Part shown: positions 47,033 to 55,491 of the stretch, in pieces | Layout of the letters: each line of letters opens with the position of its first letter | How positions within the stretch are numbered: the first letter of the stretch is position 1 | From: JAYYZW01 sp965217605 | Lineage (GTDB): Bacteria; Pseudomonadota; Gammaproteobacteria; Ga0077536 | DNA: 64,000 nucleotides | NCBI GenBank assembly: GCA_965217605.1 | Contig: CBDCJB010000012.1 | Location: 443,415-507,414 of the forward strand | Reading direction: 5' to 3' | Translations under genes and position numbers: made by a program | Notes under the pieces: model-generated | Databases searched by the model: none | What the model was told of the DNA's origin: nothing | The model's input: only the letters and a program-made list of their open reading frames with translations

Positions 47033-49138
47033 TCACCAATTTGCTTCGACATATTTGAGTGTTTCCTCGTGATCGAGCGCTCGGGACGTATTGCCCACAC
47101 GGATGTAGAACAGTTTTCCCCCGTCGGTTTTCAAGAAAACGGGGTCAGACGACCGTTCGACATCAACGATGCAGACCAATTTGTCCTCGATATCCTCGAA
47201 GCGCGTTCGGTAGTGAGGTGCTGTCGCCGTTCCCATTGCATCAGTAATGAGAGATGTCAAGACCCGCTCCAACCTGTCGCGCGAATTGACTAGCGCGAGG
47301 TCGCGGTCCAATCCACAGACGTTGCCATCGTCCTCGACACCGATTACGAGAGTGCCGCCGTCCGAGTTTAGGAATGCTGCGATCGTTTTTAGCGATGATT
47401 GCCGGAGACCCTTGTTCTGCTCACCCTTCACAACATCCCATTGAAGGGTACTTTTAAACTCAAGAACATAGCTTTCACCAAGTCTAATCAAGTCCGTGAT
47501 CGGCCGAAGGTGGGTTTCTTCCGGTTCGCTAATCAAGCTGTCCATAAACTCATTGAGTTTACGAGCGATGATCTTTCGCCGCGCCGCCAAAAAGTCGGAG
47601 TAACAATTAACCTTCCAAAGACTTGGCTCTATTGGAACGAATTGCGCAGATAACGCACCAGGATATTTCTCTTCGATCTCCGGTAAGTACTCTTCGGGCG
47701 GCTTGTCTGAGATTTGCAAGTTTGTTGTTGCGGTTAGGAACGCCCGGTTTGCGATTTCGTTTACCGCTCGACGATGCGTGTAGTTGTCACGATCCCAACC
47801 GTTCTTGTATAGATATGATTGGGGAAATATGTGGTGGCTTTGGAGGCCATAATCTCGTCCGTGGGTCTGACCTAACGACACTCCGTTAAACCAGTCCACA
47901 GCGCTATGGGCTTTCGCCAGAATGAAGGTCGCCTTATAGAGCGGATGCCGGGCACCCCGTCCCTCAAAGTCCAAGTCCTTTACTTCGATACGCCCACGTT
48001 GCTCCATGATGTTCGCGCGCAATGCATCCCAAGGCTCGGTTTCCCGAACGACCAGCTGCACGTCGGCTTCCAATCGCTGATCGGTCTGCCCAGTGTAACG
48101 ACCCCACATTAGGGCCGCATACAGCCAATTTGAGGCATTACGGATTGTTTTCTCCTCGGCGAATATTCCATCGTTCATCGAAAGATACGTGACGAGGGGA
48201 ATTAAAGCGTTCGTGGTATTAATGTCGTCGGTCGAATTTATGAATGCTTTCTGAGGAAGAATGGTGAGAAGATAATCTAGGATTCCGACCAGCGTTTGCC
48301 ATCCCTTCTCAAGTTCGTCTCGCGGTCGCGGATGGATCGTCTCGAACAGCGCACGATTCATGACAGTCGTCGTTAACGCGCGTGTCATAAAGGTTAAGCT
48401 GAAGTCGAATCCCAGGTTGGTACAATCCTCAATCTTGGCTTTCAACTTGCGTCGCGCTTCCGGCCACTTGCCGGTCACGTGAGTAAGGGCGAGTTCAGCA
48501 TCCGTGAGCTTCGTTCCTTGGCTGTTTACCCGATCGAAAATGTCGATCGCTTTATCAAGGTCGGCCTCCGACGGGACGACCTGTTCTGGGAGGTCGACAC
48601 CTCTGATCGCGCGAATATGGGTAAGGTTATCCATTAGACGCTGAGCCAAAACCATCGAATCCTGGCCCTCGGCCTCGGCTTTTTCCTGGGCAATCTGGAT
48701 GGGCTTGATCTCCCCATTCGTGTCAAAGCAGTCGGTCACTCGCTGCCAGTAGGAATCCCCTTTCATCCGAGAAGGTTGGTAATACTGAAAATCCAGGTCG
48801 CTGAGATTCACATAAAGATTGCGTGGATCGTTGTCAATCTCCGCTTCCGTGTAGTAGCTCGGGATATCACCGGTGATTAGCATGTGCAACGTCGTCAGAC
48901 GCTGCTGACCGTCGAGAAGGACTTGGACCGTTCCTAACTTCTCAGGAAGCGCTTTGATATTCTTAAGCTCGGGCGGATTATCGGTTTTCCACAGCAGAAG
49001 ACATCCGACCGGATAGTCCCGGGATAGGGAAACGATCAACTGCTTGGCCTGCTCCAAGGTCCAGACATACTCCCGCTGGAATTCGGGAAGAACCAAGTCT
49101 CGTTTCCGAATTCCGTCTAATAGCTCACTGATCTTCAT
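47033..49138 (-). CDS. DUF262-HNH-AlbA_2 fusion, restriction-type protein
   Basis: A 701-residue protein in three parts: DUF262 with LPEFQREYVW, VLLDGQQRLTTL (DGQQR at 76-80) and FDRVNSQGTKLTDAEL (201-216); an HNH/DUF1524-like part with LQSHHIFPQSYL (H435, H436) and NRAFLTATTN; and a C-terminal AlbA_2 (Schlafen-type) module at about 550-700 with VLEFKST and NSDGGTLVIGVEDDG. The first two parts match GmrSD/SspE-like modification-dependent defence enzymes. The AlbA_2 tail is unusual to me and could bind DNA or RNA. It stands alone on its strand. Confidence 0.85.
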   Translation of the reverse strand: MKISELLDGIRKRDLVLPEFQREYVWTLEQAKQLIVSLSRDYPVGCLLLWKTDNPPELKNIKALPEKLGTVQVLLDGQQRLTTLHMLITGDIPSYYTEAEIDNDPRNLYVNLSDLDFQYYQPSRMKGDSYWQRVTDCFDTNGEIKPIQIAQEKAEAEGQDSMVLAQRLMDNLTHIRAIRGVDLPEQVVPSEADLDKAIDIFDRVNSQGTKLTDAELALTHVTGKWPEARRKLKAKIEDCTNLGFDFSLTFMTRALTTTVMNRALFETIHPRPRDELEKGWQTLVGILDYLLTILPQKAFINSTDDINTTNALIPLVTYLSMNDGIFAEEKTIRNASNWLYAALMWGRYTGQTDQRLEADVQLVVRETEPWDALRANIMEQRGRIEVKDLDFEGRGARHPLYKATFILAKAHSAVDWFNGVSLGQTHGRDYGLQSHHIFPQSYLYKNGWDRDNYTHRRAVNEIANRAFLTATTNLQISDKPPEEYLPEIEEKYPGALSAQFVPIEPSLWKVNCYSDFLAARRKIIARKLNEFMDSLISEPEETHLRPITDLIRLGESYVLEFKSTLQWDVVKGEQNKGLRQSSLKTIAAFLNSDGGTLVIGVEDDGNVCGLDRDLALVNSRDRLERVLTSLITDAMGTATAPHYRTRFEDIEDKLVCIVDVERSSDPVFLKTDGGKLFYIRVGNTSRALDHEETLKYVEANW

Positions 49139-49377
49139 TGCAACGATTGCTCTTTATGTGAACATCGGCTCCTGTCTCATCGCGCCGTAAAGAGCCATCT
49201 ATCGGCCCGGCCCGCAGGGTGATCTGTCCACCTAAAATCGACTCTTTACGCTCTACTTTCAGCTTTTAGGTTGGTCGGTACTAAGCCAACGGAGAGTTCG
49301 ATATCCGAACATAACAGCCCTGCGAGGTTTCGGTTTCCGCCTCGGTGCGGGAGCCAGTAAGAGCGAGTGCCTACGCC
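49139..49377. other. Leader of the DUF262 gene
   Basis: Presumably the promoter region of the DUF262 gene. No clear elements are seen, and no gene. Confidence 0.35.
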
Positions 49378-49446
49378 CATGCGTTTATGGGCGATCTGCT
49401 TCGGCATACGAGCGGCTATTTGGCTGATATGGTCGATTAGGTCCAT
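49378..49446 (-). pseudogene. Start fragment of a type I restriction HsdR-like gene
   Basis: From ATG 49446 the frame reads MDLIDHISQIAARMPKQIAH, matching the opening of HSDR_N-type restriction proteins, then diverges. Only about 22 codons remain. Confidence 0.4.
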
Positions 49447-49530
49447 TGATCGTTTCCCTCAAACTCATTCCCCGAGACTGATACTCATAGGCCGTGGTCC
49501 TATGCAGAGCATACCCCTAACTTTGCCGAT

Positions 49531-49770
49531 ATGGCAAAGCACCCCCAACTGGTTGCAATCGGCGCTCAAATACGCGAGTTGCGCAGCCGCGAGGGCTGCT
49601 CGCAAGAAGGGTTTGCCGCTGAGATTGGGATGGACCGTGCCTACTTTGGGGGTGTCGAACGCGGAGAACGGAATGTAGCAGCGTTGAATCTTGTTCGAAT
49701 CGCCACGGCGCTGCATGTCGAGGTGGGCGAGCTGTTCCCGTCAGTGAGCTCCCTTCGGAAACTTCGCTAG
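49531..49770 (+). CDS. XRE-family transcriptional regulator
   Basis: A 79-residue helix-turn-helix protein: AIGAQIRELRSREGCSQEGF, AAEIGMDRAYFGGVERGERN, RIATALHVEVGELF. It is the whole domain with no effector part, like controller proteins of restriction or mobile elements. The last 48 codons are duplicated at 41481. Confidence 0.88.
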   Translation: MAKHPQLVAIGAQIRELRSREGCSQEGFAAEIGMDRAYFGGVERGERNVAALNLVRIATALHVEVGELFPSVSSLRKLR

Positions 49771-49804
49771 CCCTGCAGCGCGTCTGCTGCTTGTCAGTCT
49801 CTGT

Positions 49805-49872
49805 CGTCAGCGCCTATGAGACAGAAATCCTCCGTTATTCGATAACCCAAATCTGTCTCAAGGGCGCTGACG
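49805..49872. repeat. Long hairpin between convergent XRE and cupin genes
   Basis: CGTCAGCGCC and TGAGACAGA pair with TCTGTCTCA and GGCGCTGACG around a 26-base loop, 19 pairs with only two bulged bases per arm. Copy A (about 41660-41730) keeps the pairing with one G-T wobble. The right half also resembles 40620-40645. It may be a terminator for the convergent genes or an element end. Confidence 0.6.
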
Positions 49873-49932
49873 GGGGGGGACAGGGCGGCGACGACGATAC
49901 CGACGTTGATTTTCTGACCATCGGTGCAGAGT

Positions 49933-50379
49933 TTAATTTCTAGCTTTTTGCTCGTCCCATAGCTGTTGCGCTTCCGCCCATCCTTGCGGGCGTTGCGTGC
50001 CGTCCTCCAGTTTCCAGCCGATCGGACCGACCAACTGCAACATGAATTCCGTCTCCTGTGTCATCGTCGTGCGATCGTGTATCGCGCCAGCGGCCTCGTA
50101 GATATATCCGTTCGCGCGGCCGGTCGTACCGCCCATACGTTCACCACCGCGGACCTCGATCTCGCCTTTGAAGACATAGCCTTCGGCGGGCCCGTGGTGC
50201 ACGTGAGGGGCGAACGTCGAGCCGGCCGGGCACCGGAACACGACGGTCCACGAACCGATCTCGGGCGACACGTGAAGCAGCTTCCACTGTACCCCGCCGG
50301 TTTGAAAATCCTCCGCGAAATCTTCCCACTCCATCTGATCGACCTGCAGGTATTCGTCTGCGAGTTTTGGTTTCATCAT
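49933..50379 (-). CDS. ChrR-like cupin protein (copy B)
   Basis: Identical in amino-acid sequence to the protein at 41786: single cupin with HVHHG metal site. It overlaps the PPOX gene by 4 bp. Confidence 0.82.
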   Translation of the reverse strand: MMKPKLADEYLQVDQMEWEDFAEDFQTGGVQWKLLHVSPEIGSWTVVFRCPAGSTFAPHVHHGPAEGYVFKGEIEVRGGERMGGTTGRANGYIYEAAGAIHDRTTMTQETEFMLQLVGPIGWKLEDGTQRPQGWAEAQQLWDEQKARN

Positions 50380-50804
50380 CGAGTCTCCTCATGGTCATCC
50401 CTAAAATCCCAGGCCCTCACGGTGCCCGGCGTGAGCCTTATAAGCTCGAGGGCGTCGTCCGCGAAGGTTTCAGTATAGGCGAGCCCCGCCTCTTTGCCCA
50501 TATAACGCTGCGCTAAGCGCCGCACCAGCGGCATAAGATCGGGGAGGGCTTCGACGGTCGCTTTACCGCTAACCTCGATGCCGCGGTAGGGGAGTTCGTT
50601 TTCCGCCACGATGATGGTAGCCCGGGGGTCGCGCGCCAGATTCTTGGCCTTGATGTCCTGCGCCCAGATCGAGATCGAAAACCCACCGTCAGCCCACTCG
50701 TGCCACACGGGAGAGAGTAGGATGCTGCCGTCTTTGCGATGCGTGGCGAGCGTCGGAAGCTCCAATAAGTCTCCGAGGTCGGCAACCGTGAGATCCTTGC
50801 GCAT
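50376..50804 (-). CDS. PPOX-class flavin/F420-binding protein (copy B)
   Basis: Identical in amino-acid sequence to the protein at 42229. First gene of the coupled PPOX-cupin pair. Confidence 0.82.
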   Translation of the reverse strand: MRKDLTVADLGDLLELPTLATHRKDGSILLSPVWHEWADGGFSISIWAQDIKAKNLARDPRATIIVAENELPYRGIEVSGKATVEALPDLMPLVRRLAQRYMGKEAGLAYTETFADDALELIRLTPGTVRAWDFRDDHEETR

Positions 50805-51204
50805 TGCATGATCTTACCAATTTCAACGGGATTACAACCATGCCGATCGATCCATTGCTGGAAACCCTGACCGAAGCCTGGAACGATCAGGATGTCGATA
50901 CGATTTGCTGTGTTTCCCAACAATCATCCAATGTAATCTAGAGTCGGCAGTTGCATTTTGCGCATTTGCGCGGGGTGATCAACGGCATGACGCGCGGAGC
51001 CATCAGGGAGTGCAAGCGTGCCATCGTGCTGTGCTCGTCGCACCGTTCTACGTCATGGAGTATCTGGACGGCTGGGTGTTGACCGATAGCGTGATAAAGA
51101 AGACGGGCTCTTTTCAGATCATGCCGTACGGTCGGCTTGCCTATCCTGTCAGAAAGCTCCAGCTACACTCGGTGTAGTGAAAGGGGAAGCTTACGCTACG
51201 ACGG

Positions 51205-51321
51205 TCCACTAATACTAAACTTGTGGATCACATCTACCCGTGCCATCCCCTGCCCAACAAGAACCTCAACTTGCCGAAGCTTGGAAACAATTTCCTCTGG
51301 CTTGTGTCGTTTATTCGCCAT
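51205..51321 (-). mobile_element. IS3-family orfA start remnant
   Basis: From ATG 51321 the frame reads MANKRHKPEEIVSKLRQVEV and VLVGQGMARVDVI, a common IS3 OrfA N-terminus, then ends abruptly. A terminal-repeat-like GGTGGACCACT lies at 51350 and GGTCCACT at 51202, so this is a collapsed element with both tips left. Confidence 0.75.
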
Positions 51322-51415
51322 CTTTGATCCTCCATTTTCCTAAACATTACGGTGGACCACTTCTCGGGGGGGGAATACCAGCAGTTATGCCTACGGTTTT
51401 TGGCCGTTTGATGCA

Positions 51416-52045
51416 CTAGCTATCACCATATTGATCTCGAGCTTTATCATAGGCCGAGAACATTTCAGCTTTTTTGTTCGAGAGACGCATCGTTCCACGG
51501 GTGTTTCGGTCCGTCCAATAATGTCCCTCTAGTGAAGTCGGCGGTTCACCTAACACTTGTAGCAGAAGTGCTCCGTAGTGAATCTCACTACGATCTCCTC
51601 GCAGCTCTAGTTTAGGGGTGTTTGTATATACGCCGGTTACCAGGAAAACGCCGTCATTCTCCTCGACGATTTTGTGTGCGATCAACCAAGAACTGGATTC
51701 TGCCGTCATCAAACGCATGCTTAGCGTTGTCAGTGTTTGTCGTACGACCATGTAGCAAGTGATCGGGTCAATTATTTGCCCAGTATCAGGGTTGACCCAA
51801 TCGCTTTTTAATTCCACGCGCCAAGAGCCTTGAAGGTTGGGGCGCTTAACAAACCAACCTTGGAAGATCCGACAGGCCCAGCCCCAGCGTTCAAAAATTG
51901 TGGCGGCAACCGCGAGCACTGATACCACGAGCCCGTAGGGCCAGAGGTACTCCCACGTCAACGGAATGTCACGCGTCCAAAGAACCACAGCCCACGCAAC
52001 CACCGCCAAGCCAAGGAATGTTCCGATATGTAGTCTCGAAAGCAT
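51416..52045 (-). CDS. cap15: Cap15-type CBASS effector (2TM plus beta-barrel)
   Basis: A 209-residue protein with two transmembrane helices at the N-terminus (GTFLGLAVVAWAVVLW and YGLVVSVLAVAATIF), then a beta-rich domain starting NLQGSWRVELKSDWV and containing TLSMRLMTAESSSWL and LEGHYWTDRNTRGTM. This is the S-2TM-beta layout of Cap15, which senses a cyclic nucleotide and disrupts the inner membrane. ATG 52045 lies 4 bp after the nucleotidyltransferase stop, with GAAGG upstream; GTG 52081 is possible but overlaps. Confidence 0.8.
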   Translation of the reverse strand: MLSRLHIGTFLGLAVVAWAVVLWTRDIPLTWEYLWPYGLVVSVLAVAATIFERWGWACRIFQGWFVKRPNLQGSWRVELKSDWVNPDTGQIIDPITCYMVVRQTLTTLSMRLMTAESSSWLIAHKIVEENDGVFLVTGVYTNTPKLELRGDRSEIHYGALLLQVLGEPPTSLEGHYWTDRNTRGTMRLSNKKAEMFSAYDKARDQYGDS

Positions 52046-52049
52046 GCCT

Positions 52050-52937
52050 TCACTCAAATCCGAGATGGTTCCAAGACGCACTTAAGAACTCATGTGCTTG
52101 TGGCCGTGTCCACCGCTGCGAATCTCGGAACAGATATTTGAGCTCGCTGACCTCGCCCCACTCCGAGCATTCTTTGTCGGTCATTGTCTTGTTGAAAAGG
52201 AACGCGAAAGCCGCACGCACGTCGGCGGTGTAGGTGGTGTGGCCGAAGTGATCATGCGGGACGTTCCAAACAAGACACTCGACGAGAAACCCCGGGATTG
52301 GTTTAGCGGCAGCTATCCCCTGGTCGTCCATCTCGATGCAAAGACGCTTGAGAATCCGGACGACGCGCTTGTATAGTCTCCCAGTCGCAGTGTTCTTAGA
52401 AATGGCGTTGTTGTAGTGCTGCTCAGGCCAATTAATGACGCGCCCGCCGTTATCGGGTCGTAACTCCACCCCCTCGCTATATTGACCATTCTGCGAGTAA
52501 CGCCGATGGTCAAAGAACGCTGCGACATCGGCCTCGACACGATACGAGTTTTCTTTGATGTCGAACGCTTTGTTGCCGCGATGCACGGCTCGCCTGCCGA
52601 AGTGGTCAACGAGTGCCGTGTCGACTTCGTTTTTGAACTGCTGGTATGTGTAGGTGGCAGAATCGATGTCGAAGTCGGCGGCGGTAGAGTTTTGCGGAAG
52701 GTCATAGAAGAAAGCGTCGCGGCACAGAACGCCGACATCGACATCGCTGTTCTGGCGAACGTTTACGCGGTTTCGATAGGACCCCTGTAGAAAGACATCA
52801 ATGTTACGGTAGTTCAAAGCGACACTGTTGTTAATGGCGTTACGAATCGCACGTACGGCGTTCTCGCATCGCTCATCCTCTGTTGTCCCCGGACCCTTCG
52901 CCCAGCTCGTAAATGTGCTTTCCCAATCTCTTGCCAT
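52050..52937 (-). CDS. CD-NTase, CBASS cyclic-oligonucleotide synthase
   Basis: A 295-residue cGAS/DncV-like nucleotidyltransferase: FLQGSYRN (G52, S53), then NSDVDVGVL with metal-binding D65 and D67, and YRVEADVAAFF giving a third acidic residue (D137). The C-terminal helical half ends WNHLGFE. With the Cap15-type effector directly downstream it makes a two-gene CBASS system without ancillary genes. I cannot assign a clade or product nucleotide by eye. Confidence 0.88.
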   Translation of the reverse strand: MARDWESTFTSWAKGPGTTEDERCENAVRAIRNAINNSVALNYRNIDVFLQGSYRNRVNVRQNSDVDVGVLCRDAFFYDLPQNSTAADFDIDSATYTYQQFKNEVDTALVDHFGRRAVHRGNKAFDIKENSYRVEADVAAFFDHRRYSQNGQYSEGVELRPDNGGRVINWPEQHYNNAISKNTATGRLYKRVVRILKRLCIEMDDQGIAAAKPIPGFLVECLVWNVPHDHFGHTTYTADVRAAFAFLFNKTMTDKECSEWGEVSELKYLFRDSQRWTRPQAHEFLSASWNHLGFE

Positions 52938-53103
52938 GCAGGCATGTACTCCTTCTTTTTTCTGGTGTGCTCCGTATCGTCACAGCTTGTTGGGTGCCTC
53001 GATTCGTCGTTTGAAGTATTCACACCGCGCCGCGGCAATTACCCCTGACTCGGCCTCAACTTATTCGATGACGGACACGACAAAAAACGCAAAAATCGCA
53101 TTC
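52938..53103. other. Leader of the CBASS operon
   Basis: Presumed promoter region of the CD-NTase gene; no confident elements. ACGACAAAAAACGC at 53079 is shared with the sequence before structured repeat 2. Confidence 0.35.
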
Positions 53104-53292
53104 GTACGCCAGCGCTCACCAAATGCGCGAGGTTTTGCGACCTCGATAACGAGCATCATAGAGCGTCAATCTTAGAGATCTCGCAATGGTCGCGATTTGG
53201 CGCACTCTGGCACTAATAGTGAGAGCAGTTCATCTTTGAAATGTGATCAGCGAAACGATCTCAATTAACTGACTTCTCTATAGAACCCTTTT
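53104..53292. repeat. Structured repeat, copy 3 (truncated)
   Basis: From GATCTTAGAGATCTCGCAAT to ACCCTTTTT this copy is close to copy 1 over roughly 120 bp. The first part differs and forms its own hairpin (CGAGGTTTTGCGACCTCG). The second half of the full repeat, including the ATTCATTCAT hairpin, is missing. It starts just 3' of the minus-strand frame ending at 53324. Confidence 0.72.
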
Positions 53293-53323
53293 TCCTATGG
53301 CGATAGAGCAGAGACGGAGAGAC

Positions 53324-53596
53324 CTAAAATTCAGAACGAATACGACGTCGTCTACGTTTTGGTTTGTTACTAACTTCCCTACCGGAATTCCTATTTCGGG
53401 TGTTGTCTAAATCGAAATTATCGTTGTCTTCGAAAAATCGTTCGCAGCGACGTCTAGTCAATCGAGCCTTTTCGCTCCCGAATAAGTAGTATTTGAGAGA
53501 GCAAATGAATGGTCGTATCTCTCTGACCGTCCCGCCAGTTTCGGCCTCCTTCACGATAGAAACGATTTGCGTCTCGGTGAATCGACTTCTTCTCAT
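53324..53596 (-). pseudogene. IS3 orfA start fused to unrelated sequence
   Basis: The first 27 residues (MRRSRFTETQIVSIVKEAET) are a typical IS3 OrfA start, and the region up to about 53650 looks like the element's left end. The remaining 63 residues (LFGSEKARLTRRRCERFFED, KPKRRRRRIRSEF) are not IS-like and may be the 3' end of another, unrecognised gene. Confidence 0.6.
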
Positions 53597-53664
53597 CGGT
53601 GTCTCCTCACAGGCTTATCCTGCCAGAAAACTCCAACTCCAGACTGTGTCACATAGGGGGAAGC

Positions 53665-54930
53665 TTACGCATCACTTTCGAGCAACGGCGTTTCCAGCCC
53701 TTCGATCTCCTCTAAAGCCCGTCCAGCGATGCCTTGCAGATCCCCGTACATACCGAACGTCGACTCTATTACACCTTGGATTTGCGCTTCGCGTTTGGCC
53801 CAAAGTCGCGTCATCGACTTCCGTTCTCTATCCAGATCGGATTGCATATCGGAGAATTTCTCGACGATCGCTTCGACGCGGTGTCTGAATTTTGGGCCGG
53901 TAAGGTAATCGTAGACCGCTTCCATCTTTGTCTCTTGCCCTTCCTGGGCTTGCCTCGTATTCGCGACCTCTATTAGTGACTGCCGGAGCGCGATTACGAG
54001 AGGCATCGCGTAGCGGGGCTGCGTGACCCACACACCATCGATATGATCGAAGCTGTCCACGTTGTTCGGCATGGCATTGGAAACCAAGACGGCCAATTCA
54101 GCTTTTGCTGCACGCTGGTCGTCCCTCAGTTTCGGGAGCCACGTATCGCTCCAGTTCTTTGTTCGTTTTGATTCCCACAGGATAGCGCCGCAGGCTTGTC
54201 CCATTGGCCCGACTACTTTCTGAAGTACATCACCGCCGAATTCACCTTTGGGTACCGGTTCAATACTGTCGAGCGGGAATTTTGCGCTTAGAGTCGTTTC
54301 TAGCGCCAGCTCCTGAACTTCTCCCTGGAGCTGTTGGGAACCTTGATCGGCCTTCCTTTTCAGTTTTTCGATTTGGCGCTGCATCGACGAAATCTGCTCT
54401 TCCTTTTCGGAAACTTTCAGCTTGAGCTCCTGTTCGGCTTCCTGCTGTGCCTTTTTTCGGACATCTTCAACGGAAGCTTGAACACGTTTTTCGACGGTGA
54501 GTTCCAACTCCTGCTTTGCGTCATCCAGTTCGCGTTGTTTTCGCAAGAATTCAGCTTGTACCTCCTGAGCTTCCTGGAGTTGTTCGTCACGTCGCTCGAG
54601 AATTTCCTGGAGTTCACCGACCTCTTTAGCTTTAGCTTCGAGATCAGCCGCGAGCGCTCGTTTTGCTTTCTTAGCCTCTTCCTCCGCAATCACAGCCTTT
54701 TCTTGTTCCAACCTTTCAGCGACTTGCTCGTTGATAGATTTCTGCGCCTCTTTTACCGCCTTTTGCTGAGCGTCGAGTTCTGACTCGCGCTTGGCAACAT
54801 CCGATTCTTTTTGCGCGATCTTGGCTTCATACTCCTGCCGCACTGTCCGAATAATCGGGGCTGCCAGAGACTCCGTCAGCTTTATCTCCGTTGAACAACG
54901 CGGGCATGTAATTGTCGGATCAGTGGTCAT
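53665..54930 (-). CDS. DUF2130 protein, restriction-endonuclease-like
   Basis: A 421-residue protein: an N-terminal zinc-ribbon-like CPRC (9-12), a long coiled coil (about 30-200) and the DUF2130 domain with GGDVLQKV (D234), ILWESKRTKNW (E253, K255) and DDQRAAKAELAVLVSN. The D-ExK spacing fits a PD-(D/E)XK nuclease fold. Function is not established; it lies next to CBASS and restriction-like genes. Confidence 0.85.
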   Translation of the reverse strand: MTTDPTITCPRCSTEIKLTESLAAPIIRTVRQEYEAKIAQKESDVAKRESELDAQQKAVKEAQKSINEQVAERLEQEKAVIAEEEAKKAKRALAADLEAKAKEVGELQEILERRDEQLQEAQEVQAEFLRKQRELDDAKQELELTVEKRVQASVEDVRKKAQQEAEQELKLKVSEKEEQISSMQRQIEKLKRKADQGSQQLQGEVQELALETTLSAKFPLDSIEPVPKGEFGGDVLQKVVGPMGQACGAILWESKRTKNWSDTWLPKLRDDQRAAKAELAVLVSNAMPNNVDSFDHIDGVWVTQPRYAMPLVIALRQSLIEVANTRQAQEGQETKMEAVYDYLTGPKFRHRVEAIVEKFSDMQSDLDRERKSMTRLWAKREAQIQGVIESTFGMYGDLQGIAGRALEEIEGLETPLLESDA

Positions 54931-55248
54931 TTACTCTCCTATCTCAAATCTTGTGACCGTCCCTCTTAATTCGAGTCACGTGGAATGTGGGAGATTAAGC
55001 CTACCAGGCGGCTTTCTTAGCGAACACGGCGGTGATTTGTTACTAAGTGACTGATGCGGTCTGACGCAAAGCCATGAACCGTTAGGTTCCCACGCATAGC
55101 TGCACCGGGGCGTGCACGATTATGAGAGCATCTAAACAGCTTCACGCCTCCTACACGTAATACCGTTTCTTCTGAAAATGCCTAAAATGCGCCCTCCTGT
55201 TTAATCATCGAGCAATAATCAGCAGCATTGAGGTTGAAGCGTAAGATA
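54931..55248. other. Divergent promoter region
   Basis: A 318-bp gap between the DUF2130 gene (minus) and the next gene (plus). No gene seen; presumably promoters for both. Confidence 0.4.
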
Positions 55249-55491
55249 ATGGCAGACGACAACCTAAAACGTATAGACGTTAACACACCTGAAATCCAAG
55301 AACTCGTGGAAAACGTTGTCGGAAAGTCTTTAAGCGAAGCTGTCAACGAGGGCACGTTTTGCCCAAGATGCGTCGCGATTACACTGCTGGAATGGGCGCC
55401 TTATGCCGCCGTGTCATCGGGCGCTACCGCGAGTGACGTTCTGGCTGCGGCAGCGAGCGGCGCCGCCACTGCCGAAGACGAGGCCGAGTGA
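55249..55491 (+). CDS. Small CPRC protein cut at its 3' end by IS21
   Basis: An 80-residue frame from ATG 55249 (MADDNLKRIDVNTPEIQELV, then GTFCPRCVAITLLEWAPYAA and an Ala-rich tail). I do not recognise it. The TGA stop at 55489-55491 is the first three bases of the IS21 terminal repeat, so the original protein was probably longer. Confidence 0.5.
   Translation: MADDNLKRIDVNTPEIQELVENVVGKSLSEAVNEGTFCPRCVAITLLEWAPYAAVSSGATASDVLAAAASGAATAEDEAE

Larger units (their letters stand above)
49625..51170. repeat. 1.54-kb direct duplication, copy B
   Basis: Counterpart of 41481-43023. This copy joins a complete XRE gene at its left border, so it is probably the ancestral arrangement and copy A the derived one. 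The SnoaL-like start lies at 50840-50941 here. Confidence 0.92.

Noticed and set aside
49861..49875. The run of G residues after the hairpin at 49805 as a quadruplex regulator.
   Set aside because: A single G run cannot form a quadruplex, and its length differs between the two copies, as expected for slippage.
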